A stretch of 64,000 nucleotides of DNA from Acidobacteriota bacterium (lineage in GTDB: Bacteria; Acidobacteriota; Terriglobia; Terriglobales; Acidobacteriaceae): NCBI GenBank assembly GCA_013288805.1, contig JABDBE010000011.1, forward strand, positions 1 through 64,000, read 5' to 3'. Positions 9,516 through 18,952 of this stretch are shown in pieces. The notes under the pieces were generated by a model. It saw only the letters and a program-made list of their open reading frames with translations, searched no databases and was not told the origin of the DNA. The position numbers and the translations under genes are program-made. Numbering within the stretch: the stretch's first letter is position 1; every line of letters begins with the position of its first letter.

Positions 9516-10598
9516 TCAAGCCGCCCGACGATCAACGGCTACTTCTCGAAAAAGCTCGATCCATTGGCCGGCAATGCGATCCCAATCAAAGTAGTGTGAG
9601 TGCCGGACAGCAGCTGACGCCATCGAGTGCCGCAATACAGAATCGCGAAGAAGAAGATCCAGTGCCTGCGTTAAATCCGCATCCGATTCTGCCAGGAAGC
9701 CCGTTTCCCCATGCACGACGTAATCGGGCTGGTACAGATTCATAGCGATTGTCGGCAAGCCGCAAGCTGCGGCTTGTCCGAGCACCTGGGGATGGCCCTC
9801 GAGAATGCTCGGGAAAAAGAAGACATGCGCTCGTCGCATTTCTTCTCCGAGTCGCCTCGACGATAGATGGCCTAAGAAAGAGACGTTGTGACAATCGTGT
9901 TTCTGACATAGGGCGCGGCAGCGTTCTTCGGTTTCACCCCGGCCGGCGACGCGAAACTCTACAGTTGGCCAGCGTACAGCTTCATGGATTAGTATTTCGG
10001 CGCGCTTCCTTGGCTGTAGAGAACCGGCATACAGAACCACCAAAGGGTCTGAACTGCGAGTTCCTTTTCCTTCGGTCTGCGCGAAGAAAAATCTGCGGTC
10101 GATTCCATCATGGACGGTCGTTGACTCAATCCCAAACTTCTCGCGAACTGAATCGGCTACATACTTCGAGTTGGCACAGACCCTGTCCGCCTCAACGATC
10201 GAGCGACTGATCAATCCGGTGGCCGTTTGATCGTTCATCATCATCACGATGTAGCTCACCAAGGCAGTACCTCTTCCCAAATAATTTCTGGAATCGAAAA
10301 ATGTACGGTCAAGGGGGCCGCATCGAGGAAAGAAATAGATGTCGGGCTTGGGAAAAAGACAGTGACGGAACAGACGGACCGTATTCCAGTGGTCGCTCCA
10401 ATGTACCAGCTGCGTATTCCTACGCGCGGCGATGCGGGGATCGGGATTGCCTTCGGAAACCATCGTGACGTGAAACTGCTCCGGAGGCAGGCGGGCGACA
10501 ATCTCTTTTACCGTAAGATTTTGAGCATTGGTATCCTCTTCGTCCGCGCAGGACGGAGTGAAAATCGTAATTGGTCGAGTTGGAGACTTTGTTCTCAT
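9516..10598 (-). CDS. GT4-family glycosyltransferase with a variant E-x7-E site
   Basis: A 360-residue GT-B protein. The donor domain starts with LVVLYAGSLQPRKRAEILIHE, in which the Arg and Lys of the RK pair contact the diphosphate. The expected E-x7-E appears as EGHPQVLGQ, so the second Glu is Gln, followed by AAACGLPTIAMN. The variant may reflect a different donor or reduced activity; it is not proof of inactivity. The N-terminal domain includes YFFPRCGPLDRTFF rather than the usual glycine loop. It lies 47 bases after the 584-residue GT-B gene in the same operon. Assignment to GT4 is good; function in the pathway is open. Confidence 0.8.
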   Translation of the reverse strand: MRTKSPTRPITIFTPSCADEEDTNAQNLTVKEIVARLPPEQFHVTMVSEGNPDPRIAARRNTQLVHWSDHWNTVRLFRHCLFPKPDIYFFPRCGPLDRTFFDSRNYLGRGTALVSYIVMMMNDQTATGLISRSIVEADRVCANSKYVADSVREKFGIESTTVHDGIDRRFFFAQTEGKGTRSSDPLVVLYAGSLQPRKRAEILIHEAVRWPTVEFRVAGRGETEERCRALCQKHDCHNVSFLGHLSSRRLGEEMRRAHVFFFPSILEGHPQVLGQAAACGLPTIAMNLYQPDYVVHGETGFLAESDADLTQALDLLLRDSVLRHSMASAAVRHSHYFDWDRIAGQWIELFREVAVDRRAA

Positions 10599-10645
10599 TG
10601 CAGCTTTAGCTCCGAATCAGAGCTCTCTGCCCACTTTCGTGTTGC

Positions 10646-12400
10646 TCACCCGGTGAGACAGCACTCAGCTGCTGTCGCCTGCGCAGAATGCTTTCCAAGA
10701 AACAGATCTGCCAACTCATCGCTATCTATCCCGCTTCGAGCCGTCAGCGGATGAGGAGACTCCTGGTTCTCGATTTCAACCAGCGCAGGAATCCCGGCGA
10801 TTTGTTGCGGAGATTCCAAGACGTGACCTATACCAAATCGCATGTATTGTTGAACGTATCCGGACCACGGATCTCGCAACCATGAGCAAAGGAAGACGGG
10901 AATTCCCAAGGCTGCGCACTCCAAAGCTGTGGACGATTGCACAGTCAGAGCCACTCGTGTGTTGTTCCACAACTCATCCGATGGCGGGCCAGCTAGCACT
11001 TCGATCTGGCGCTCATACTCGGGAACGAAGCGGCGAAACATCTTCCGGTGGCCCTTAATGTTGTCAAATGGGTGAAGCTTGAACACCAGTTTCAGGCCAC
11101 AGGTCTTCGCGAGAGCGCACAACTGCGGCAAGAGATCGCGATAGACTTCATCGCTGCGCCAACCGCTGCCGTGATAGGGCTCGGTAAAGAAAACCAACCA
11201 CTGAGCAGAACGGCGAGCAAAACCTTCTAAACGCAGCCGCCTCGATGACGACGGTGCCACCATCACCGTTTTCTCGCGAGCAACCTTACAAATGCGTCGC
11301 AGGTAGTCCTGCTCCATTTCGTTCTTCGCCAAGTAAACGTCTGCGTGGTTCGTCTTGATCGCCATGTGGTAGTTCAGGGCACCATGATGACAGGCGAGAG
11401 CGGGAAGCCCACGTTTCTTGGCCATGATGAGTGGAATGCTTGATGGAGGATTGCTGTCATCGCCGGAAAGACAAGCAGTCACAATCTCGGATTTGAAGAC
11501 CTGGTTCCATGCGTCGCGAAGCGCCAATCCCCAGCGCAGAAGTGAAGGCATTTGTCCAAGTAGTCCAATTGCATCAGCCAAGCTGAATACTTCGTCCACA
11601 CCAGCAAGATGTTTTCTTAGTTTCTTCCAGGACTCGATTAGGCAAGTCATTTCCTGCTTGTCGCTCGGTACGAAGTATGGCGTCAGCGATGTCGATCTAA
11701 CGTTGGGCGGCAGCGCGGGAACTTTGGCATTGTTCCTGGCGCAGACCAACAAGAACTGATGATCGGGAAGCATTTCGGCGTAGGAAACTGCGACGCGAGA
11801 GACGTTAATGTAGGCCGAAGGCAACAAGATGACCGGCTCTCCGGATGTTTGACCACGCTGGGTAAAGCGACTCCGGATGGAATGATCGCTGTCAAACTTG
11901 TCGACAAGCACTTGGGCAAGCTGGAGGGTGTCAAGACTTGAGAATGCGTCGCGATAACGGCGTGCTTGCTGAACGACTCCATGGAAGCGGGTTTGCAAGA
12001 TCGTCAAGCGAACGCCGAGACGTTGCTCCAGAGCCGAAGCAACGGGGTGGGGGCGGCTTGCGTACAACTCGCAACTCGCGTCCAGTTCTTTTGATAGGCG
12101 GTGTGCGAGCATGAGCTGTTGAAGGTGCGGCACGAGCTCAAGCGATAAGACGTCCCACCAATCGATTCCCAATTGGTCTACCATGCGTCCTGTTCCGATG
12201 TGCAACAGTCGCTGCAGGAAGCGGAGATCGTCGACCTCTTGAGCAAAGTGGTAGAGGCTGAACAACCGACAATTCGTTTCCCCCCGCCACCTGTCATACG
12301 TAGAATTTGGCGCGCGGCCTAGGTCAACGATCACATCCCAACGTGCGCTTGGAGCGGATGATGAAGGCGCGTCGTCAGGATGGAGCAGCAAGACCTTCAA
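10646..12400 (-). CDS. Large GT-B-fold protein, predicted surface-glycan glycosyltransferase
   Basis: A 584-residue protein I cannot place in a named family. The C-terminal half looks like the capsule/teichoic type of GT-B enzyme: LACHHGALNYHMA (compare the HG-containing catalytic loops of that group), VFKLHPFDN, and SSTALECAALGIPVFLC, a phosphate-binding helix start. The N-terminal 200 residues are helical and unfamiliar. The start is TTG at 12400, supported by AGGAGG eight bases upstream that lies inside the end of the preceding gene; the stop of that gene is one base away. It could be the nonulosonic-acid transferase or could supply the missing PseG-like step; both are conjecture. Confidence 0.6.
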   Translation of the reverse strand: MKVLLLHPDDAPSSSAPSARWDVIVDLGRAPNSTYDRWRGETNCRLFSLYHFAQEVDDLRFLQRLLHIGTGRMVDQLGIDWWDVLSLELVPHLQQLMLAHRLSKELDASCELYASRPHPVASALEQRLGVRLTILQTRFHGVVQQARRYRDAFSSLDTLQLAQVLVDKFDSDHSIRSRFTQRGQTSGEPVILLPSAYINVSRVAVSYAEMLPDHQFLLVCARNNAKVPALPPNVRSTSLTPYFVPSDKQEMTCLIESWKKLRKHLAGVDEVFSLADAIGLLGQMPSLLRWGLALRDAWNQVFKSEIVTACLSGDDSNPPSSIPLIMAKKRGLPALACHHGALNYHMAIKTNHADVYLAKNEMEQDYLRRICKVAREKTVMVAPSSSRRLRLEGFARRSAQWLVFFTEPYHGSGWRSDEVYRDLLPQLCALAKTCGLKLVFKLHPFDNIKGHRKMFRRFVPEYERQIEVLAGPPSDELWNNTRVALTVQSSTALECAALGIPVFLCSWLRDPWSGYVQQYMRFGIGHVLESPQQIAGIPALVEIENQESPHPLTARSGIDSDELADLFLGKHSAQATAAECCLTG

Positions 12401-12401
12401 C

Positions 12402-13517
12402 TTATCCGCCTCCTACCGAGACGGTCCCCATCATCCTCCGCACACCATATTCAAGGCGTGGAGAGGATTTGATGAGAGCCGCGATATGGTAGCGAGCCGC
12501 CTCTCTGAGATAACGCGTAGTCGAGGTAGTAACGGTAAAGTCCAGGGTTTGGCGGGCGCCGTTGGCAAATCGCTGTTTGTAGCCTTCCGAGCCCAGTCCC
12601 ATATCAACCCGCTCGATTGCAGGGTCATCGCAGGCAGCTTCTACAATTTTCGAGAGAAGGCAGAACCCAGGCGAAAATTCCCGCCAATCAGGGTCGAAGG
12701 TTGGCTGGTAATAAAACCAGCTTCCGGAGAACTGGAACCCGTAGTTCCATGCTACCGGATGGTCACCGACTCGCAGGATTGTGAGCACGATCCAACCTGG
12801 CGGAGAGAGCAAGCTGGCTAATTCAGTGAGGAAGGCCTGCCGCTGTGGATGCGCCAGATTGCTGCACCGGCCTGCGGTAGAGAATCGGGCAATGTGAGCT
12901 CGCAGAAATTCCGGAAGCGCCGAGTTCAGATTGTCACGCGACTTTAGATGGTGAACGGTCACAGGTCCGTGCTTTCCCAAACCTTTGAGGGAATAACGAT
13001 AGGCCTTTCGATTCGCCACGGAGTGCTTAAGCTTTTGCCGTTCCGCGGACGAACCGAGAACGATCTGAGCGCACAGGGACGCCGGCCGGGAAAACGTTTT
13101 GTAGCCATGCACAGTTGCTGCCGTGAGAGCGCACGCGGTAACCGAATTTGCGGGCAAACTTGCCGCGACTAAAGCAGGCATCTTCAATCTACGCAGCTCG
13201 TCAAGGGCCAGATCCACGAATTCCATACGGCGGGCAGGGCAGGAAAGAAAATTGCAAGAGTCTCCTGTCGCGCTTGCCAGAAAGAATGCTTCCCGGCGCT
13301 GATGATTGGTCGCTAGCGAGGCGACGCCGACTAACGCATCTTGCTCATAAGCCAAAATCAGCAGAGGCGTGATGGAACCTCGATAGGCGCGGCTTACGGC
13401 AAGCGCCCATTCGAATGTGTAAAAGACTTCCGGACACTCCGTTTGCCAGACCAGTTCGTTCCACTGGCGAGCCAGATTGTTGTCTTCCGGAATTTCTCGA
13501 TGCAGAACCAGACGCAA
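12402..13517 (-). CDS. GNAT-fold acetyltransferase, BioF2/FemAB-like
   Basis: A 371-residue protein of the BioF2-like (GNAT superfamily) acetyltransferase group common in exopolysaccharide clusters. Features seen are an N-terminal EVFYTFEWALAVSRAY segment, the central helix-rich part with RKAYRYSLKGLGKHGPV, and a C-terminal WNYGFQFSGSWFYYQPTFD strand pair followed by PGFCLLSKIVEAACD and VDMGLGSEGYKQRFANG, which are characteristic of the group. The start is TTG at 13517 with AGGGG a few bases upstream. It may N- or O-acetylate a sugar of the glycan. It is much longer than PseH, so it is not an obvious substitute for that enzyme. Confidence 0.7.
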   Translation of the reverse strand: MRLVLHREIPEDNNLARQWNELVWQTECPEVFYTFEWALAVSRAYRGSITPLLILAYEQDALVGVASLATNHQRREAFFLASATGDSCNFLSCPARRMEFVDLALDELRRLKMPALVAASLPANSVTACALTAATVHGYKTFSRPASLCAQIVLGSSAERQKLKHSVANRKAYRYSLKGLGKHGPVTVHHLKSRDNLNSALPEFLRAHIARFSTAGRCSNLAHPQRQAFLTELASLLSPPGWIVLTILRVGDHPVAWNYGFQFSGSWFYYQPTFDPDWREFSPGFCLLSKIVEAACDDPAIERVDMGLGSEGYKQRFANGARQTLDFTVTTSTTRYLREAARYHIAALIKSSPRLEYGVRRMMGTVSVGGG

Positions 13518-13570
13518 GGTATTCCCCTAATCAGGTGATTTTTCGTGGATGAGTTAGTGCCAGTCTCTTT

Positions 13571-14662
13571 TCAAACCTTCGACCCCACAACAGCGTGCAG
13601 GCTTGCTGCTCTGACCAACTCATGCATGGACCGATGAAATCCTGAAATATGCGCTTCGAATTCCGCCAGACTCATCGTGGCAGTGATGTGTACTCGCGGC
13701 AGTGCAAATCTTGGCGTCTCCGGTCCGATGCCTCCGCTCGTATTGAGAAATGCGCTCTTGAAGCCGGCTCGCTCAGCCATTTGCAATTCGCGCGATGTGA
13801 CTGAGGACGAATCTCCAAATGGATAGGCCAACGCCCACACTTCTTGTCCCAGCGCATCTTCTAGGTTGCGTTTGCTCTCAAAAATTTCCTTCCAAGCATC
13901 TTCCCGCGTTGACTGCGAAAGCATCGGATGAGACAACGTATGCTCTCCAATGCACATGCCTGCCTCGGCGAGCTGATGCAGTTCCGACAGGCTCAACATC
14001 AAGAATCGCCGGCTGAGCACAGGATCTTTACGGTATTCAGCATCCCATTGCTCAGAGAATCCCAAGTGCATTCTTATTCTTCCCAGGAGTTTTCTCCGGC
14101 GATTGATTTCGAATTGCGAAAGCTTTCTTACAAGCTCCCACCAGAAAGAATGCTTCTCGTGCTGCTGTACTTCCGCTCGCAGTCCGATTTCGAGTAGCTC
14201 CAAAGAAAAGCTCGCCGGAGCCGCCAGGAACATCAGTGAGAGTTCTTCGTACCACAACATTGTGGCTGTGTGGCTGAGAGAAGCGCCAGTGACAAAGAAT
14301 AGGCACTCAAGGTCGGATTCCTGAAGAACGGGCAGCATGTCGAAAAGTGAACTGCGGAGGCCATCATCGGAAGTCAACAGCACTGAACGTGGAGGCAATT
14401 CGCGCTTGGTCTCACACCACAGCAGGAATTCCTTTGGAGAGATTACGTTGTACCGTTTCTTAAGGAATCGCAACTGTTCGCGAAATGAATCTGCACTTAC
14501 CAAATTGCCATCGAGAGCGGGATCAACGACTTTGTACCCTGCCGGCAAAATCCCGTGATAGGTGAGGACAACTGGTCCGGTTCGAGCTGCGCGCCGGAAA
14601 TATCCGCCCTTGGACAAACCTGGATAGACGACGTGCTTCAGCAGTGGGCTGACTAATTTCAT
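13571..14662 (-). CDS. Polysaccharide deacetylase (CE4, NodB-like)
   Basis: A 363-residue protein with the NodB homology domain. VVLTYHGILP opens the domain, LLTSDDGLRSSLFDMLPVL contains the catalytic Asp and metal-binding Asp of the TFDDG-type motif, GEHTLSHPML gives the H-x-S-x-x-H-P metal-binding motif, and LAYPFGDSSSV is motif 3. No signal peptide is evident. Such enzymes remove acetyl groups from N-acetylhexosamines or, in related members, from amino sugars in polysaccharides. Its ATG overlaps the stop of the upstream glycosyltransferase by 4 bases, so the two are probably translated together. Confidence 0.87.
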   Translation of the reverse strand: MKLVSPLLKHVVYPGLSKGGYFRRAARTGPVVLTYHGILPAGYKVVDPALDGNLVSADSFREQLRFLKKRYNVISPKEFLLWCETKRELPPRSVLLTSDDGLRSSLFDMLPVLQESDLECLFFVTGASLSHTATMLWYEELSLMFLAAPASFSLELLEIGLRAEVQQHEKHSFWWELVRKLSQFEINRRRKLLGRIRMHLGFSEQWDAEYRKDPVLSRRFLMLSLSELHQLAEAGMCIGEHTLSHPMLSQSTREDAWKEIFESKRNLEDALGQEVWALAYPFGDSSSVTSRELQMAERAGFKSAFLNTSGGIGPETPRFALPRVHITATMSLAEFEAHISGFHRSMHELVRAASLHAVVGSKV

Positions 14663-15789
14663 ACTTTGACTCCCACCGCATTGTTCACGAGGTTTTCATA
14701 CAAGCGCAGAAGACCGGGAAAATTGCGGTCCCAATCCGCTCGTTCAGCTACGATGCATTGATTCCGCTCCGAAATCGCCTTCCGCTCTATCGATCCCAGG
14801 TTTGCCGCGCGCCAGAACTTATCGGCAAACTGTTCGGAGGATCCGACCGATGCGAGCCAACCGTTCTTCTCCTCGGCAACCCATTCGCGGTTGGATGCTA
14901 TATCGGTTACGATCACGGGGAGCCCCGTCGCCATTGCCTGTAGCAACGAAATCGAGGTTCCGTCCGACCTGGTGCAGCTGACGTATGCATTCGCCGCGCG
15001 GAACCAGCGGGGCATGTCCTCAGCTGGAACCAGTCCCGGTGTTGCGACAGCGTGGCCTAATTCATGCTCCGCGATGAAGTTACGAATTTGGCCAGCTTGC
15101 GACCCATTTCCCAGCAGAATCAAGCGTAGTCGACCGTTCTGTTGCCATGCCCGGTGGAAGGCTTCGACAAGAACAGGTATGTCGTAAACAGGCTCCCAGG
15201 ATCGCGTGCTGATGAAGGTGAACGAGTCACTGCTGAAACCCAAATCTTCGCGGGAAATCGTCGGCCCCTCCGGCGAAAAAGAACCAGATCGAATTCCCCA
15301 TGGAAACTGCACGATTTTTTCATCAGGGAAGCCAACGAAACGCTCGCCGGCGGCGCGGACAGCGTCGCAGTCTGGGAAAAAACCATCCGCCGCGCGGAGG
15401 GCGATCTCAGTCGCGAGCCTCCATTCTGGATTCCGGTCCGCATATGTGATCAGATCTGAACCCCAGGGCATTACGACCAAGGGATGGAAACCGGAAAGAA
15501 CCGCTGCATATGCACAAGTCTGAACCGGGCCTGCGTGGACGATGTCAGGTTGAAAATCTCTCAACAAAGATTTAAGTTCAGCCACAACGCCCTCATACTG
15601 GCTGGGACCGGCATCGCGTGGAACGCACCGTTGGAAGCGCACACTCTGGACTCCCGCGGGCAACGGCTTTGCTGCTGTTGCATCTTGCGTGGCGTCCAGA
15701 AAAACTACTTCGACGCCGTGTGAAATGAACTTCTCAAGAAACCTTAGATTGTGATCCGAGCTGTTATCGGTGAAATAGAGGATTCGCAC
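14659..15789 (-). CDS. GT4-family glycosyltransferase with a D-x7-Q donor site
   Basis: About 376 residues. The N-terminal domain begins VRILYFTDNSSDHNLRFLEK and includes VVMPWGSDLI. The donor domain has FTFISTRSWEPVYDIPVLVEAF and the signature SDGTSISLLQAMATGLPVIV, in which the usual E-x7-E is D...Q; this variant recurs in a recognisable GT4 subgroup. The GTG at 15789 shares its first base with the stop of pseI (TAGTG) and starts exactly at the first Rossmann strand, so it is preferred to an ATG 36 bases upstream. Being directly behind the nonulosonic-acid synthase, it is a candidate for handling that sugar. Confidence 0.82.
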   Translation of the reverse strand: MRILYFTDNSSDHNLRFLEKFISHGVEVVFLDATQDATAAKPLPAGVQSVRFQRCVPRDAGPSQYEGVVAELKSLLRDFQPDIVHAGPVQTCAYAAVLSGFHPLVVMPWGSDLITYADRNPEWRLATEIALRAADGFFPDCDAVRAAGERFVGFPDEKIVQFPWGIRSGSFSPEGPTISREDLGFSSDSFTFISTRSWEPVYDIPVLVEAFHRAWQQNGRLRLILLGNGSQAGQIRNFIAEHELGHAVATPGLVPAEDMPRWFRAANAYVSCTRSDGTSISLLQAMATGLPVIVTDIASNREWVAEEKNGWLASVGSSEQFADKFWRAANLGSIERKAISERNQCIVAERADWDRNFPGLLRLYENLVNNAVGVKV

Positions 15790-16874
15790 TAGCGTGCCTC
15801 CTCGACGCCAGTGAGCATGTTCCACTTGAGATACTCGCCTGCCGGCAAATCGTGAATCAGCGTTTGGCCCATCACTCGCGGCAAATCAATCGGCATCACC
15901 GCATCCCGAGGGGCCGGACGAAGCGCTTCGACCATCCCGGGCTGCAACACCGTGCCCGAGCCGAGATGCGTAGATGCTCGTAAGCATCGGCGCTGCAGCA
16001 CCACAGTCTCGCGTTCATTTTCCTCCACCGTCTTTCGAGGAGAGCCCAGAGCGCATTCGAGTTCGCGGGTGCGGTCCACCATCTCACGCCACGCCTGCGG
16101 AGTCAGTGAAAACGGGTGATCCGGACCCTCACGGCGGTTATCGTCGGTGAAATGTTTTTCAATCACACGGGCGTCGAGCGCGACCGCGCCCAGCACCGTC
16201 GCATGCCCTGGAGTGTGGTCGGATAAGCCAAGGAGCACGTCAGGAAACATTGCGCGGTATGTATCCAGCACTCTCAGGTTAATGTGACGGAAACTTTCCA
16301 GGCTGCCCGTGTAGTTAGTATTGCACTGCATGAGGACAAGTTGTGGATTGATGGCTAAGATCAGCTCGACTGCACGCTGCACCTCAGCAATTTCCGAGGC
16401 TCCCGTTGCGAGCAACACCGGCTTTTGTTTCTCGGCGACCTTACACAACATTTCAGGCCAGGTAATATCGCCCGACCCAATCTTGAAAATTTCCACGTGC
16501 GGGTCGAGCATGTCGACCGCTTCAAGGTCATATGGTGCCGAGAAGTAATCGATGCCGCAGGAAGAACATTCCTGCTTGAGGATGGGCGTCCACTCCCAGG
16601 GCAGACTGGCTTCTTGATATACCTGAAAAACGCTTTTGTTCCATTTGGACTGGTGCGAAAGCTGCTGGCCCAGTGCCTGAAAGCCTTTTTCGCTAACGAT
16701 CCTCGGAGCGCGGAAGTTCTGAAACTTTGCTGCGTCAGCGCCGGCTTGCGCACTGAGTCGAATCAAATGTTTAGCACGTTCCAGATTTCCGTCATGATTC
16801 GCGGAAATGTCAGCAACAAAGTAGGTCGGTTTGTCATCGCCAATGATTTTGCTGCCCAGCTTCAAGGTTGTCAT
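15789..16874 (-). CDS. pseI: N-acetylneuraminate/pseudaminate synthase family (NeuB/PseI/SpsE)
   Basis: A 361-residue enzyme expected to condense a 6-deoxy-diacetamido-hexose (or ManNAc) with phosphoenolpyruvate to give a nonulosonic acid. The N-terminal TIM barrel shows YFVADISANHDGNLERAKHL, ADAAKFQNF, IFKIGSGDITWPEML and LGLSDHTPGHATVLGAVALDARVIEKHFT, all hallmarks of NeuB enzymes. The C-terminal 60 residues form an antifreeze-like SAF domain (RCLRASTHLGSGTVLQPGM). The name pseI rests on the linked pseB- and pseC-type genes; legionaminate or another nonulosonate remains possible. About 100 non-coding bases separate it from the cytidylyltransferase gene upstream. Confidence 0.82.
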   Translation of the reverse strand: MTTLKLGSKIIGDDKPTYFVADISANHDGNLERAKHLIRLSAQAGADAAKFQNFRAPRIVSEKGFQALGQQLSHQSKWNKSVFQVYQEASLPWEWTPILKQECSSCGIDYFSAPYDLEAVDMLDPHVEIFKIGSGDITWPEMLCKVAEKQKPVLLATGASEIAEVQRAVELILAINPQLVLMQCNTNYTGSLESFRHINLRVLDTYRAMFPDVLLGLSDHTPGHATVLGAVALDARVIEKHFTDDNRREGPDHPFSLTPQAWREMVDRTRELECALGSPRKTVEENERETVVLQRRCLRASTHLGSGTVLQPGMVEALRPAPRDAVMPIDLPRVMGQTLIHDLPAGEYLKWNMLTGVEEAR

Positions 16875-16977
16875 TGCTCAGCCCCAACTAAGAAACTCTT
16901 CAGTTGATTGCGGTATCCGCTCTCGCGTAGCTGGCGAAACCGGCGGAGACCTTGGTCGCATCCGCCCGATGCGCACA

Positions 16978-17709
16978 TCATCCTTCGTGCAGAGTTTTCT
17001 GCATAACGCCGCGATTTAATTCAATCAATTCCGGCTCTCGCTGCAAGACAACCAGTGCGTCGTGCCACGTAAAGCTGTCATTGTTGCCGAGTCGTTCGTA
17101 AACTGCGCGGATGAAAGCAAGATCTTGCGCCGTATCCAGCGTCCACCGCTGATCGCTGTAGTCGAAATGACCCCTGACCGCAAGAATGTCGAACCGATCC
17201 GGATTCTCGTACAGGTAAGGAGTGACGTGAGCGCGTTGATACGATAAATGCGCTTCCCGCCACGCACAGGACAATGCATCGCAGGTCATGACCTCGGTAT
17301 CAAGGCCGCGAGGATAAGTTCGGTCCATAGCATTGCTCGCATAGTCCGGTCGAAGGTCGAGAAAGGAGCGAATCGTTTCGTCAGCGATCTGCGGATCGAT
17401 TAGAGGGCAGTCGGACGTAATGCGAACGACTCCTTCTGCCGCTGTCTGCAGGGAAGCGTGATAATAGCGGTCCAGAACGTCATCCTCCGATCCGCGAAAC
17501 GACGCGACGTCGATCCGACGGCACTCCTGAATAATGGCATCGTCGGCGATCGAATCTGTTGTGGCGACCACAATTTCATTGACCAGCGTGGCGGTCCGTA
17601 AACGGTCGACGACTCGGGCTAGAACGGTTTTGCCTCCCAGATCCATCAGCACTTTCCCGGGTAAGCGAGTGCTGCCCATTCGAGCCTGAATGACGGCGCT
17701 GATTTTCAC
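16978..17709 (-). CDS. SpsF-type cytidylyltransferase (CMP-nonulosonate activation)
   Basis: A 243-residue nucleotidyltransferase. It opens with ISAVIQARMGSTRLPGKVL, the NTP-binding loop of the SpsF group, followed by VARVVDRLR and EIVVATTDSIADD, and later VVRITSDCPLIDP, which provides the metal-binding Asp. Activation of a nonulosonic acid with CTP fits the next gene, pseI. The start is GTG at 17709, preceded by GGGAGAAGAG. Classical PseF/NeuA enzymes begin with an IPARGGSK-type loop, so this is the SpsF variant rather than PseF itself. Function is inferred from family and operon. Confidence 0.78.
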   Translation of the reverse strand: MKISAVIQARMGSTRLPGKVLMDLGGKTVLARVVDRLRTATLVNEIVVATTDSIADDAIIQECRRIDVASFRGSEDDVLDRYYHASLQTAAEGVVRITSDCPLIDPQIADETIRSFLDLRPDYASNAMDRTYPRGLDTEVMTCDALSCAWREAHLSYQRAHVTPYLYENPDRFDILAVRGHFDYSDQRWTLDTAQDLAFIRAVYERLGNNDSFTWHDALVVLQREPELIELNRGVMQKTLHEG

Positions 17710-17733
17710 TGCTCTTCTCCCGTCTTGCTGAAA

Positions 17734-18942
17734 CTACTTCTCGAAGTGCGCTAGAACTTTGTCCAGCGCGCGAACTACATCGTCAACATCCCCGTCCGTC
17801 ATACTGTGAAACATTGGCAGACTGATCAAGCGTTCATAGGCGGCTTCGGCCACGGGATACTCCCCGCCTATGTATCCGAAGCGATCGCGGTAGTACGGAT
17901 GATGGTGAACCGGAATGTAGTGGACGTTCACACCGACGTTTTCCGCGCGCAGCGCCTGAAACACTTTGCCCCGATCGGCAGCGAGCTTGGCCAAATCCAG
18001 GCGGATGGGATAAAGATGCCAGGCGGGATTGACATCCATTCGGGTTCGCGGCGGGACGGTACCCGCCATAAAGCGGAACTCGGCGGAATATCGAGCTGCG
18101 ATCTGCCTGCGTCGCGACAGATTCGCTTCGAGCTTTTTGATTTGCTGCAGGCCAAGAGCGCAGGCCATGTCAGTCAGTCGATAATTGAACCCCAAAAGAA
18201 CCATCTCGTAGTGCCAGTGGCCCGCTCGCTGCCGTTGCCTCGCATCAATGTTGATCCCGTGATTTCGAAACCGGTGAAGCGTTTCGGCAAACAGGGGATT
18301 GTCAGTCGTAACCATCCCTCCCTCGCCGGTCGTCAAATGCTTTACCGGATGAAAACTGAAGACGGTCATGTGTGCCACACTGCCCAAGCGACGTCCGCGG
18401 TACTCCGCACCCAACGCATGGCAGGCGTCTTCGATCACGATCAGTCCGTGGTGGTCAGCCAGTTGGAGAAAAGAATCCAAATCCGCGGGATGACCCGCAT
18501 AATCCACCGGAAGAATTGCTTTTGTACGCGGCGTGATCCGTGTGGCTACCAGGTCAGGATCAAGGGTCAGCGTGTCCTCAAGAACATCGGCGAACACCGG
18601 CGTCGCGCCCTGATAGAGCACACAGTTCGCGGTGGCAGCGAAGGTCAGCGGAGAAGTAATCGCCTCGTCCCCCGGTTGCAACCCGCTGGCAAAAGCAGCC
18701 GCATGCAAGGCGGCCGTACCGGAACTAAAGCTGACTGCATATTTCGCGCCCACCCAGGCTGCCATAGCTTCTTCAAATTCAGCGATCTTGGGGCCAGTGG
18801 TCAACCAATCGGAACGCAACGTTTCGACGACGGCCTGAATGTCGCTCTCATCGATGGACTGTCTTGCGTACGGCAACAAAGTCTTTCGAACGGGAGATCC
18901 GCCGTGGATGGCCAGCACTTCGCTTACAGAAGCTACGGTCAT
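17734..18942 (-). CDS. pseC: PLP-dependent sugar aminotransferase (DegT/DnrJ, PseC-like)
   Basis: A 402-residue aminotransferase expected to place an amino group at C4 of a UDP-4-keto-6-deoxy-hexosamine. The PLP-binding lysine is K201 in FSFHPVKHLTTGEGGM; other family marks are SSGTAALHAAAF (residues 73-84), IVIEDACHALGAEYRGR with the PLP-stacking region, and NYRLTDMACALGLQQ. The start was set at the ATG at 18942, which follows an AGAGGA site; a longer reading from 19026 adds a basic tail that overlaps the upstream gene and looks non-coding. It lies 10 bases after pseB in the same operon, as in known pse clusters. Confidence 0.85.
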   Translation of the reverse strand: MTVASVSEVLAIHGGSPVRKTLLPYARQSIDESDIQAVVETLRSDWLTTGPKIAEFEEAMAAWVGAKYAVSFSSGTAALHAAAFASGLQPGDEAITSPLTFAATANCVLYQGATPVFADVLEDTLTLDPDLVATRITPRTKAILPVDYAGHPADLDSFLQLADHHGLIVIEDACHALGAEYRGRRLGSVAHMTVFSFHPVKHLTTGEGGMVTTDNPLFAETLHRFRNHGINIDARQRQRAGHWHYEMVLLGFNYRLTDMACALGLQQIKKLEANLSRRRQIAARYSAEFRFMAGTVPPRTRMDVNPAWHLYPIRLDLAKLAADRGKVFQALRAENVGVNVHYIPVHHHPYYRDRFGYIGGEYPVAEAAYERLISLPMFHSMTDGDVDDVVRALDKVLAHFEK

Positions 18943-18952
18943 GGGGTCCTCT

